From an uncultured Bacilli bacterium (GTDB lineage: Bacteria; Bacillota_I; Bacilli_A; RF39; UBA660): a DNA stretch of 24,754 bases. A program made the translations under genes and the position numbers. The notes under the pieces are model-generated. The model had not been told where the DNA came from, did no database searches, and was given only the letters and a program-made list of their open reading frames with translations. Below, piece after piece: positions 16,133 to 23,826 of this stretch. The DNA lies in contig CALVRF010000008.1 in NCBI GenBank assembly GCA_944358495.1, positions 1-24,754 of the forward strand, read 5' to 3'. Position 1 is the first letter of the stretch. Every line of letters starts with the position of its first letter.

Positions 16133-16366
16133 ATGAAAAACATACAATACGATAATGATATATATAATACCATCAGAAGAAATATAAAAAAAACACGCAA
16201 AGAAAAAGGAATAACGGCCGCCGAACTAGCAGAAATGGTTGACCTATCTCATGATTTTATAAGACAAATAGAAAGTGAAAAAATAAAAGCCAATTTTTCC
16301 GTAGATACCTTTTATCGGATTGCCATCGCTTTAGATGTCAGTTTAGATAAGCTCATAGAAAAATAA
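16133..16366 (+). CDS. Small XRE-family transcriptional regulator
   Basis: The ATG at 16133 has AGGTGA eight bases upstream; an in-frame GTG (16121) and ATG (16124) fall inside that site and are rejected. The 77-residue product is almost entirely one Cro/C1 HTH: IRRNIKKTRKEKGITAAELA, then DLSHDFIRQIESEK and a C-terminal helix with FYRIAIALDVSLDKLIE. Proteins of this type usually act as dimeric repressors. The candidate operator between its promoter and that of the divergent signal-peptide ORF suggests autoregulation. It converges with rlmH on a shared terminator. Confidence 0.88.
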   Translation: MKNIQYDNDIYNTIRRNIKKTRKEKGITAAELAEMVDLSHDFIRQIESEKIKANFSVDTFYRIAIALDVSLDKLIEK

Positions 16367-16388
16367 GTCCAAAATCGGACTTATTTTT
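16361..16388. terminator. Bidirectional terminator between XRE gene and rlmH
   Basis: A perfect 10-bp stem (AAATAAGTCC, 16361-16370, with GGACTTATTT, 16377-16386) has a 6-base loop and A/T runs on both sides. It overlaps the XRE stop codon and ends at the first base of the rlmH stop. Confidence 0.85.
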
Positions 16389-16837
16389 CATTTATGATAA
16401 GTTTCATTATTTAAAATCTTAAAAGCTCTATATATTTGTTCAAGTAAAATAATCCTAAATAATTGATGAGGAAAAGTCATTTTTGAAAAAGATAATGCAT
16501 AATTACTTTTTTCTTTAACTTCATCACTTAACCCATAAGAGCCACCTATTACAAAAGTAATATTTGAATTATTGATTAAAGTTTGATTAATTTTATTCGC
16601 AAACTCTAAAGAAGAAAGCATTTTTCCATCGATATCTAAAGTAACAACATATTCACTATCCTTAATATGTTTTAAAATTCTTTCTCCTTCTACTTTTAAC
16701 GCTTTTTCGCTATTAGCTTCATCCCTAACTTCAATAATATCAATCTTAGTATATTTTGATAATCTTTTTAAATATTCTAAAATAGCTAAAGTAAAATATT
16801 TTTCTTTAATTTTTCCAGTGCAAACAATTTTAATCAT
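16388..16837 (-). CDS. rlmH: 23S rRNA (pseudouridine-1915-N3) methyltransferase RlmH
   Basis: The protein is 149 residues, close to the usual RlmH size. It shows the SPOUT trefoil-knot signature: LDIDGKMLSS..FA at about 75-88, FVIGGSYGLSDEV at about 101-113 for SAM binding, and the conserved C-terminus PHQLFRIILLEQIYRAFKI...YHK. RlmH methylates pseudouridine 1915 in helix 69 of 23S rRNA. Its ATG overlaps the stop of the WalJ-like gene by four bases, making it the last gene of the housekeeping operon. The normal end at YHK followed by TGA is good evidence for the standard genetic code. Confidence 0.95.
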   Translation of the reverse strand: MIKIVCTGKIKEKYFTLAILEYLKRLSKYTKIDIIEVRDEANSEKALKVEGERILKHIKDSEYVVTLDIDGKMLSSLEFANKINQTLINNSNITFVIGGSYGLSDEVKEKSNYALSFSKMTFPHQLFRIILLEQIYRAFKILNNETYHK

Positions 16838-17592
16838 ACTTCAATTACTTCCGTTCTTTCTTTTTGTCTAGCCACAATTACTTTAGGCGCTTTTTTTCCA
16901 CACTTTTCATAAGCTTTATAATAAGCTTCTAAGGCTTTATCTGGTGTATTATTTTCTTCACTTAAATGGGCCAAAACAACCTCCGATGTTTTATCACTAG
17001 TAAACTGTGATAAATAATAAGCGGAATCTTTATTAGATAAATGCCCCTTATCACCCAAAATTCTTTGTTTCAAATGATAAGGATATTTTCCTTCCATGAG
17101 CATCGTTGTATCATGATTGCTTTCCAAAACATAAATATCATGGTTTTTAAGCTTATTATAATTGCGAATATTAATATAACCCGTATCCGTCATATACATA
17201 AGTGATTTTCCTTCGGAAATAAATACATAGCCATTAGAATCAGCTACATCATGTGATGTTTTAATTGGTCTAACTACCAAATCATCAATTTGCACGTCTT
17301 CATCGATATAACATACATCATCGATAAGCATTCCTAGTTCTTCATCCATTTTCTCAGTAAAATAAACCATTGGCCCATACTTCTTCAAAAAAACACGAAG
17401 ACCACTAGTGTGGTCTGTGTGAGTATGGGTAAGAAAAATTCGCTGAATCGAAGCTGGATCTACCCCAATATCTTTCAAAGCTTTTTCGATATAAGCGCAG
17501 CTCATTCCAGCATCAATTAACGATTTAGTTGAAGCTGTTTCCACATAGGCACAATTACCTTTGCTTCCACTAGCTAACACACAAATTTTCAT
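16834..17592 (-). CDS. walJ: WalJ/YycJ-like metallo-beta-lactamase-fold hydrolase
   Basis: This 252-residue protein begins ICVLASGSKGNC, the hallmark N-terminus of WalJ/YycJ, and has the zinc motif LTHTHTDHTSG (H56, H58, D60, H61). Further metal ligands fall in SHDVADSNG, MTDTGY and LAHLSEENN. WalJ proteins are predicted nucleases linked in Firmicutes to the WalRK locus and to coordination of DNA replication with wall synthesis. Here no walRK genes are adjacent; instead it lies between the M23 peptidase and rlmH. The start overlaps the M23 stop by one base and the stop overlaps rlmH by four. Confidence 0.88.
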   Translation of the reverse strand: MKICVLASGSKGNCAYVETASTKSLIDAGMSCAYIEKALKDIGVDPASIQRIFLTHTHTDHTSGLRVFLKKYGPMVYFTEKMDEELGMLIDDVCYIDEDVQIDDLVVRPIKTSHDVADSNGYVFISEGKSLMYMTDTGYINIRNYNKLKNHDIYVLESNHDTTMLMEGKYPYHLKQRILGDKGHLSNKDSAYYLSQFTSDKTSEVVLAHLSEENNTPDKALEAYYKAYEKCGKKAPKVIVARQKERTEVIEV

Positions 17593-19067
17593 TATCTATA
17601 ACCATTCGGATAAAGAACTGATGGATTCACATCACAATACTCACAGCCATCCCAAACCTCATAATGAACATGTGGACCAGTCGCTGAACCAGTCATTCCA
17701 ACATAACCAATAACTTGACCGCGTTCAACAACATCACCGACTTTAACGGCAATTCTCGACATATGAGCATATAAAGTCAAATAACCATTGTTGTGATTTA
17801 TTACTACATAATTACCATAACTATAATGATAAGTAGCCGTCACCACTCTACCATTATTCGTTGCATAAACATTCGAACCATAACCAGTTCCTGAAATATC
17901 TAAACCAGTATGTAATTCACGGCCACCACCAAATGGATTTGAACGATAAGAATAACCACTACTTAACGTCCAACCACTATCAGTAGGCCATCCCCAGTTG
18001 GTTAAACTTCCAACATCAGGAACATACTTACTACCTTTTAAAACCACTCTATTAACAGGTTCCTTTAAAACCTCTTTACCTTGTGGATCAACATAAACGA
18101 TTTCACCATTAATTTCTCTAACTCGTTGTGAAACTCGGTCCAAACCATTTTCGCCTTCTTGAATAACTCTATCATCACCGATAAGTACTGTATCATCATA
18201 ACGTTCTTCTGTATTATAAGCACTTTCAATATCACTTACAACATAACTTTCTTCAACAATACTTATTTGCGGATTTGTTTCAGCAATTTTTAGTTGTTGC
18301 CCTGGAAATAATAAATTTGTTGTACTTGTTAATGTATCATTAGATAATAACAATTCCTCAGGATTAACCTTATTCGCAAAAGCTACGCTTTCAATCGTAT
18401 CACCTGCTTTTACTGTATAAATGCTTTCCTTAGAATTTTCACCATAAAGTAAATATTTACTAAGGTCTTCCGCATCAGTATAAATTTTTTCATCCACCGG
18501 AATTTTAACTTCTTTTACCGTAATATCTTCATCGACATAGACATCTTCAATATTTTCACCGGTAGTTTCGATTTCTACTTGCTCATCATTTAAATAAAGT
18601 TCATAAGCATCTTTACCAACAAAAGTATCAATTAAAGTATTAACCGCTTTTTTAAAAACGTCAGTATCTAAAACATAAATTTTTGTCGATTTAATCTTGT
18701 CATCTTCATCGTCCTGATGCTTAATAGTCATCAAATAGCCATCAATCGTTAAAGGCTCTTCTTTTTTGATTTTATTATAAATTTTCTTTACAGAAGTTAC
18801 ATCACCCGAATAAGTTGTAACCTCTTTTATTTGTAAACCATTAGGAGCATACACTCTATCCACATCGTATTTTTTCTTATAATATTCGCCATTTTTATCG
18901 ATATAATCTTCTAACTCTTTTTTGCTTTCAATAGTTCCTAAAAGTTCATCATTCAAATAAACTTGATAATAATTATTTGGTAAAGTATTTTGTTTATAAC
19001 CAAAACCTAACACACATACTCCCGATAAAACAATAGCTAAAATTATCCAAATCGATACTTTTCTCAT
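17592..19067 (-). CDS. Membrane-anchored LysM/G5/M23 murein endopeptidase
   Basis: This 491-residue protein has a single N-terminal membrane segment (about residues 5-24) and no lipobox. A long extracellular region with repeat-like strands follows. Next come a LysM domain (about 218-265, YTVKAGDTIESVAFANKV) that binds glycan, and a G5-like domain (about 275-350, with VIQEGENGLDRVSQRVREI). The C-terminal M23 LytM domain (about 370-485) has zinc ligands in LHTGLDIS and GPHVHYEVWDG. All catalytic residues are present, so it should cleave peptidoglycan cross-bridges outside the cell. It starts with GAGGTGG before an ATG overlapping the dnaB stop by one base. Confidence 0.9.
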   Translation of the reverse strand: MRKVSIWIILAIVLSGVCVLGFGYKQNTLPNNYYQVYLNDELLGTIESKKELEDYIDKNGEYYKKKYDVDRVYAPNGLQIKEVTTYSGDVTSVKKIYNKIKKEEPLTIDGYLMTIKHQDDEDDKIKSTKIYVLDTDVFKKAVNTLIDTFVGKDAYELYLNDEQVEIETTGENIEDVYVDEDITVKEVKIPVDEKIYTDAEDLSKYLLYGENSKESIYTVKAGDTIESVAFANKVNPEELLLSNDTLTSTTNLLFPGQQLKIAETNPQISIVEESYVVSDIESAYNTEERYDDTVLIGDDRVIQEGENGLDRVSQRVREINGEIVYVDPQGKEVLKEPVNRVVLKGSKYVPDVGSLTNWGWPTDSGWTLSSGYSYRSNPFGGGRELHTGLDISGTGYGSNVYATNNGRVVTATYHYSYGNYVVINHNNGYLTLYAHMSRIAVKVGDVVERGQVIGYVGMTGSATGPHVHYEVWDGCEYCDVNPSVLYPNGYR

Positions 19068-20413
19068 TATTCCACCTCATCATTTCTTTCCATATTAAAG
19101 AAAGAACTCATATTTCGTTTAAAAACTAAATCAACAGTCGCTGTTGGACCATTACGATGTTTAGCAATTATAAACTCACTTTTACTAGTGTTTTCATCAA
19201 TTGCCGCCTCTTTATTATAATAATCATCACGATATAGAAAAGATACAATGTCAGCATCTTGTTCGATTGAACCTGATTCTCTTAAATCTGAAAGAAGTGG
19301 TCTTTTATCTTCTCTTCCTTCCACGCTACGTGAAAGTTGAGCTAAAGCGACAACCGGTATACCTAATTCCATCGCCATTGTTTTAAGTGAACGGGAAATT
19401 TCCGCCACCTCTTGTTGTCTTTGACCCGCATATTTAGCCGAACCACTAATAAGTTGTAAATAATCGATAATCACAATATCTAATCCCTCACTAGAGTTAG
19501 CTAACCTTCTACACTTAGCTCTAATTTCACTAACTGTCATCCCCGGGGTATCATCGATAAACATTTTCGTATCGGCTAATCTACTAATCGCTTCATTAAC
19601 TCGTTTCCAATCCTGATGTTCCAACCTACCAGTTAATAATTTTGGCATTTCGATTTGTCCAACTGAAGAAAGCATTCTCGTAATTAATTGTTCCGCACCC
19701 ATTTCCATATTAAATAAAGCCACACTTTTTTTCGCATTAACAGCCATATTAACCGCCATGTTTAAAGCGAAAGCCGTTTTACCCATGGCAGGACGGGCAG
19801 CGATTATTATTAGCTCATTACCATGAAAACCTTTTGTTAAACGATCCAAATCATAAAAACCTGTAGGAATTCCCGTAATTTCGCCTTTTTGTTTAGAAAG
19901 TTCTTCTAAATCAGCTTGCGCTTTAAATAAAACATCTTGAATGGTTCTAAACTCTGTCCCCATTCGGTTTTTAACAACATCCTGCATTTGCTTTTCAGCA
20001 TCATCTAAAATATCAGCAATATCATCAGTTGAAGAAAAACCTTCACCAGCTATTTTGGTAGCAGTTTCAATTAAACTTCTTCTTAAAAATGATTCCTGCA
20101 CAATTTTTAAATAATAATCAACATTAGCTGCCGTCGGCACGCAGTTAATAACTTCGGTTAAATACTCAACTCCGCCAACTGAACCTAAAATCTTTCTTTT
20201 ATCTAACTCTGCTGTTACCGTTGTAATATCGATTGGCGTGCCAATTTCTGCTAAATACTTAATAGCTTCAAATATTTTACTATGTGCTTCTAAATAAAAT
20301 TTTTCTTTACTAAGTTCTTCTAAGACTTTTTCTAAAGCGTATTTACTTAAAAACATCGAACCTAAAACAGCTTGCTCAGCATCGATATTATGCGGCATCA
20401 CTCTTCCATCCAT
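19067..20413 (-). CDS. dnaB: Replicative DNA helicase DnaB
   Basis: The product has 448 residues. The N-terminal DnaB domain (about 5-105, PHNIDAEQAVLGSM) binds primase. The RecA-like C-terminal domain contains Walker A ARPAMGKTAFA (about 206-216), Walker B IVIIDYLQLI, and the conserved QEVAEISRSLK and LSDLRESGSIEQDAD (about 380-394). Length and motifs match the bacterial replicative helicase (called DnaC in Bacillus). Of two adjacent ATG codons, the second (20413) has the better distance from AAGGTGG. It follows rplI closely, an order common in Bacilli, and no intein interrupts it. Confidence 0.96.
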   Translation of the reverse strand: MDGRVMPHNIDAEQAVLGSMFLSKYALEKVLEELSKEKFYLEAHSKIFEAIKYLAEIGTPIDITTVTAELDKRKILGSVGGVEYLTEVINCVPTAANVDYYLKIVQESFLRRSLIETATKIAGEGFSSTDDIADILDDAEKQMQDVVKNRMGTEFRTIQDVLFKAQADLEELSKQKGEITGIPTGFYDLDRLTKGFHGNELIIIAARPAMGKTAFALNMAVNMAVNAKKSVALFNMEMGAEQLITRMLSSVGQIEMPKLLTGRLEHQDWKRVNEAISRLADTKMFIDDTPGMTVSEIRAKCRRLANSSEGLDIVIIDYLQLISGSAKYAGQRQQEVAEISRSLKTMAMELGIPVVALAQLSRSVEGREDKRPLLSDLRESGSIEQDADIVSFLYRDDYYNKEAAIDENTSKSEFIIAKHRNGPTATVDLVFKRNMSSFFNMERNDEVE

Positions 20414-20423
20414 CATACCACCT

Positions 20424-20861
20424 TCATTTTACTAAATGAATTTTTAATTTTGCTACAATATCTTTATATAGCTCAATATCTACCATTGTAATACCTAAAG
20501 TATTAATTGGTCCATCTATTTTTATCTTTCTTTTATCAATATCAATTCCTTTATCTTTAAGTTCTGATACAATTTGCTTAGAACTAATGCTGCCAAATAC
20601 TTGATCGCCCTTACCAACTTTAACTTTAAAATCTAAAGTCATTTTTTCTAATTTGTCTTTTATTCTTTTATTTTCTTTAATCATTTCTTCTTCTTTAGCT
20701 TTAGCCAAAGAATTTTGCTTATCTAAAACCGCTTTACTACCTTTAGTTTCTAAAACGGCCAAATTATTAGTAATTAAATAATTACCATAACCATCTTTAA
20801 CATTAATAATTTCGCCTTTTTTTCCTTGCTTTTTAACATCTTCTAATAAAATAACCCGCAT
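20424..20861 (-). CDS. rplI: 50S ribosomal protein bL9
   Basis: At 145 residues it has the typical bL9 layout. The N-terminal 23S rRNA-binding domain (MRVILLEDVKKQGKKGEIIN, NYLITNNLAV) is followed by a long charged connecting helix (about 42-76) and a C-terminal domain (about 80-145) with GSISSKQIVSELKDKG. GGAGGG lies just before the ATG, overlapping the upstream stop region. The dnaB gene starts a few bases downstream. Confidence 0.96.
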   Translation of the reverse strand: MRVILLEDVKKQGKKGEIINVKDGYGNYLITNNLAVLETKGSKAVLDKQNSLAKAKEEEMIKENKRIKDKLEKMTLDFKVKVGKGDQVFGSISSKQIVSELKDKGIDIDKRKIKIDGPINTLGITMVDIELYKDIVAKLKIHLVK

Positions 20862-20862
20862 A

Positions 20863-21840
20863 TTATCCCTCCATGACTACTTTTTTAATCATTTCAATAA
20901 CTTCTTTATTATTTTTTCCTTTAAATTGGGCAGCAGCATCAGTTACATGCCCACCGCCACCAATCGCGCTCATCAGTACCGCCGCACTTATTTTACCCAT
21001 CGAACGCGTACTTACACCAACCATATCTAGTCCAATTTTGCCAACCGCAAATGATACTTCTACTGTATCAAATCTTAATAATTCATCCGCTAGAATGGCC
21101 AAATCTACTGGGTCATTGATATCTTTTTCACCCATGTCGCAAAGTAAATAACCTTCTTTAATAAAATAACTGTTTTTAATATAATCGTGACGGCGAATAA
21201 CATCATCCTTAGATTCTTTTAAAATTTCTTTTCTTAAAATTGGGTCAGCCCCAAGTCTTGTCAAAAAACCCGCCATTTTAAAAGTGTTTTCCGTGGTTTT
21301 TAAACTAAAAGAATTAGTATCAATCTCCATACCTGCAGATAATAAAGTTATAATAATCGGATTTAATGTTTTATTTAAATATTTTAAATATTCTGCAATA
21401 ATTTCAACAATACTAGATTTGTTAGAATTAATATATTCAAAAATAGTATTATCGATATGCTCTGAACTATTGGTATGATGATCAATAACAAATATATCGT
21501 TTATTTTATCTAATAATTCTGGATTTTCTACTAAATAAGGTTTTTGAGTATCTAAAACAATTAATAAAGTATTATCGTTTATAACTTCTAAAATTTCTTT
21601 ATACTTTTTAAAATTAACTATAATTTCGTTCTTTTTAAGTAAATTAAGGCCTTTTTCTAAAGAACTATTAACTTGTTCTATCGGAAAAACTACATAACAA
21701 GTCTTTTTAAAACTTTCAGCAATTTTTGATAAAGCAATCGCACTTCCCATACCATCTAAATCAGGATGTTTATGTGTCATAATAACGACATTATCGTGAT
21801 TTTTAATGTTTTCAGTTAATTTTTTGAATAAATAATCCAT
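20863..21840 (-). CDS. GdpP-like DHH-DHHA1 cyclic-dinucleotide phosphodiesterase without the sensor half
   Basis: From the ATG at 21840, preceded by GAGGTGG, the protein has 325 residues. The DHH domain has HKHPDLDGMGSAIAL (about 24-38), the DTQKP motif and VIDHHTNS. The DHHA1 domain ends with IGGGGHVTDAAAQ (about 297-309). These motifs match the catalytic half of GdpP, the c-di-AMP phosphodiesterase that precedes rplI-dnaB in Firmicutes. The two membrane helices, PAS and degenerate GGDEF domains of GdpP are missing. The upstream 120 bases hold a promoter rather than coding sequence, so this is a stand-alone soluble enzyme rather than an assembly break. It may cleave c-di-AMP or pApA. Confidence 0.85.
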   Translation of the reverse strand: MDYLFKKLTENIKNHDNVVIMTHKHPDLDGMGSAIALSKIAESFKKTCYVVFPIEQVNSSLEKGLNLLKKNEIIVNFKKYKEILEVINDNTLLIVLDTQKPYLVENPELLDKINDIFVIDHHTNSSEHIDNTIFEYINSNKSSIVEIIAEYLKYLNKTLNPIIITLLSAGMEIDTNSFSLKTTENTFKMAGFLTRLGADPILRKEILKESKDDVIRRHDYIKNSYFIKEGYLLCDMGEKDINDPVDLAILADELLRFDTVEVSFAVGKIGLDMVGVSTRSMGKISAAVLMSAIGGGGHVTDAAAQFKGKNNKEVIEMIKKVVMEG

Positions 21841-21860
21841 CAAATCCACCTCTAATAAAC

Positions 21861-21869
21861 ATTGTACCA
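21861..21869 (-). promoter_or_regulatory. Extended -10 promoter of the gdpP-like/rplI/dnaB/rlmH operon
   Basis: On the minus strand TGGTACAAT is an extended -10 (TG-N-TACAAT). The -35 region is weak. The leader before the ATG at 21840 is only about 15 bases, and no other promoter is obvious inside the six-gene operon. Confidence 0.55.
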
Positions 21870-22030
21870 AAATACTAAGAAAAAATCTATAAATCACCTC
21901 AAGTATTATTAATTTTCATGTGTTAAATTTTCTTTTTTAATATATTTTTTTATTCGAAAATAAGTATTTCACCTAAGACAAAATTCATCTTTTCTTCATT
22001 AACACCATTCAAATCTCTTAAATTGGCCAT

Positions 22031-22059
22031 TTGCTTTTTATTTTAAATTATTTTATAGT
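22031..22059 (+). promoter_or_regulatory. Candidate promoter of the small hydrophobic peptide
   Basis: TTGCTT (22031-22036) and TATAGT (22054-22059) are exactly 17 bases apart. Transcription would begin near 22066, leaving a leader of about 68 bases before the peptide start. Confidence 0.5.
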
Positions 22060-22133
22060 GCTTTTAGGGAAAATTTGTAACCACCACCCTTTCTACCTTT
22101 TTTCACGTTTTGTTCGAAAGGAGGCTTATGATT

Positions 22134-22199
22134 ATGACGAAAAAAGACTTTTTAATAGTTATACTTCTTATAATCATAATTTTACTAATAATCTTTTAA
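22134..22199 (+). CDS. 21-residue hydrophobic peptide, type I toxin-like
   Basis: MTKKDFLIVILLIIIILLIIF is 21 codons preceded by a perfect AAAGGAGG nine bases upstream; an ATG at 22128 would be only three bases from it. The charged MTKKD head and uninterrupted Ile/Leu membrane span resemble membrane-active peptides of type I toxin-antitoxin loci. CCTTT tracts at 22088-22093 and 22096-22100 can pair with the AAAGG of the binding site, a usual way to hold such mRNAs silent. A G9 tract directly follows the stop. I recognise no specific family. A membrane-anchoring micropeptide or chance ORF are the alternatives, but the perfect binding site, promoter and terminator favour a real gene. Confidence 0.5.
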   Translation: MTKKDFLIVILLIIIILLIIF

Positions 22200-22213
22200 G
22201 GGGGGGGGTTGGT

Positions 22214-22247
22214 AAAAAAAGACACCTTAGTCTTAACTAAAGTGTCT
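22214..22247 (-). terminator. Rho-independent terminator of the DGR operon
   Basis: On the minus strand a 12-bp stem with one mismatch (22236-22247 with 22220-22231) and a 4-base loop is followed by seven T. It lies about 120 bases after the reverse transcriptase stop and overlaps the 3' end of the plus-strand peptide transcript. Confidence 0.75.
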
Positions 22248-22291
22248 AACCCAATTGTTAATAACAATTAGCTAAAAAACTGAAACTAAAT

Positions 22292-22316
22292 AACTTATCG
22301 TAATGATAAGTTTTTT
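22292..22316 (+). terminator. Terminator of the small-peptide transcript
   Basis: AACTTATC (22292-22299) and GATAAGTT (22305-22312) form a perfect 8-bp stem with a 5-base loop, followed by a T run on the plus strand. Confidence 0.7.
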
Positions 22317-22368
22317 AATGGCATAATAAATTGTATTTATTTTAAATCGTTTTACAAAAAAAGACAAA

Positions 22369-23513
22369 TTAATGCCATTTTTGATATTTATGTTTATTTA
22401 ATAGTCTATAACAATTACCATATTTAAAATGGGCCTTATAACTATTAATAATCGCTATAGCTTTATTTTGCAGAATAATTCCTTTTTTAATAGCTTTTAT
22501 TTTTCTTTTAAATCTTTTTTTCGTATTATTTCTAACCTTTAAAACTAATTTATTATTAATTATATAAAATCTAAAACCTAGAAAATCTAGCCCCTCTTTA
22601 CTTACATTTATTATCTTGGTTTTGGTATTTAATTTTAATTTATATTTAGTAATTATTTTTTCTATTTCTTTTAAACAGTATTTTAAATATTCTTTATTAT
22701 TACTAAGCAACACTCCATCATCCATATAACGTATGTAATATTTAATATGTAGTTTTTCTTTTATAAAATGGTCTAATTCATTTAAATAAAAAATGGCTAA
22801 TATTTGACTAGTCATATTACCAATAGGAAGCCCCTTACCTTTTTCATATAAAGGGATCCTATTAACCTCTTCTATTCTCTGTTTTTTAATTTTTTTATTC
22901 AAATTTGAATTTTCAACTTTTAAAATTTCTATTTCTTTTAAATTGTTAATTTTTTCATTAACATACTTTTCATCAGTAGAATTAATTATTTTAACTAATA
23001 TATCAATAACATCTTTATCTTTGATTTTTTTTTTAATAAATCAATTAAAATATTATGATTAATATTATAAAAATATTTACTAATATCAAACTTTAAAGCA
23101 TAAATAATATTACCTTTTAACTCATTTAAATACTTTTTTAAATATTTAATACCATAATGAGTACCTTTATTAACTCTAGTAGCTACATTAGTATTAATTA
23201 AAGTTTTCTCTAAAACAGGAAGTAAAAACTTTCTTGCCACAACATGATTAATTAATTTATCAAATATTTCTTGGCTCATTATTATTCTATATTTTGGTTC
23301 TCTTATTAAAAATATATTATATTTTCCAACTTTATAATTTTTATTGTCAAAAACATCTTTTATTTTACTAACATTTAAAGAGTAAAACTCTTCAAATTTA
23401 TAAATTTTTGATTTGTTTTTCGTATTACTTCTTATTTCTTTATAAACATCTTTAATATCACTAATACTAATATTATATAAATTGTTACACCTTTTCATAC
23501 CGTATCCATCCAT
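22369..23513 (-). CDS. DGR-type reverse transcriptase, frame broken in a run of ten A
   Basis: Two segments form one protein of about 381 residues, the usual DGR reverse-transcriptase size. The first (23513-22995) has RIIMSQEIFDKLINH, VNKGTHYGIKYLKKYL and the motif A Asp in ALKFDISKYFYNINH. The second has GLPIGNMTSQILAIFYLNEL, whose IG...SQ form is characteristic of DGR enzymes, and the catalytic YIRYMDDGVLL. They are separated by a frameshift at ten A (minus strand, 23025-23034); one added A restores the frame through the linker to the second segment. The frame could be restored by slippage or could be a sequencing error; otherwise the enzyme is dead. The gene overlaps the Avd-like gene and ends near a terminator. 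Group II intron maturase domains are absent. Confidence 0.85.
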
Positions 23514-23826
23514 ATATTAATTTTAGATTATCAAGTAAATGATGACAAACTTTTTGATATTTTTTATAAGAAATATATTTTTTATTTAAAGAAATCTTTA
23601 GATAAAAATCTATCATTTTTATTTTACTAATAATTTTCTTTTGATAAATTATTCTATTATAATTACTAACTTCATTGGCCATATACATACACTCTAAAAC
23701 ATCATACATAGAACTAGTTATTTTATCTTTTAAGACTTTTTCATTACCAGGAAAATTAATAATTACTTTATCTAAATATAAAATGGTTTTCTTAAAATTA
23801 GAAATCATTACTAAATTATCTTTCAT
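23485..23826 (-). CDS. avd: Avd-like DGR accessory protein
   Basis: This protein of about 113 residues is wholly helical and basic, as expected for the four-helix-bundle Avd that forms a barrel-shaped pentamer and binds the DGR reverse transcriptase and template RNA. Family traits visible are INFPGNEKVLKDKI near residue 25, LECMYMANEV, a basic third helix, and the C-terminal KLIYGWIRYEK, matching the usual end G-W-hydrophobic-K/R. In-frame ATG (23832) and GTG (23835) codons are alternative starts; 23826 has the best distance from GAGTGA. It overlaps both the MutS-like gene before it and the reverse transcriptase after it, implying coupled translation. Confidence 0.75.
   Translation of the reverse strand: MKDNLVMISNFKKTILYLDKVIINFPGNEKVLKDKITSSMYDVLECMYMANEVSNYNRIIYQKKIISKIKMIDFYLKISLNKKYISYKKYQKVCHHLLDNLKLIYGWIRYEKV

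Noticed and set aside
16388..16837. SCC-type attachment site in rlmH
   Set aside because: The resemblance at the gene end comes from the conserved Tyr-His-Lys codons; no second copy with island structure or ccr recombinase was found. A 10-base match (ATGATAAGTT) near 22303 looks like chance in AT-rich DNA.
5583..16837. Alternative genetic code with TGA as Trp
   Set aside because: TGA is used as the true stop at family-typical C-termini (RlmH, the WalJ-like protein) and Trp residues are encoded by TGG.
22031..22240. 69-residue plus-strand protein overlapping the small peptide
   Set aside because: It starts inside the promoter without a binding site and reads through the G tract; the 21-codon ORF in another frame has the perfect binding site.
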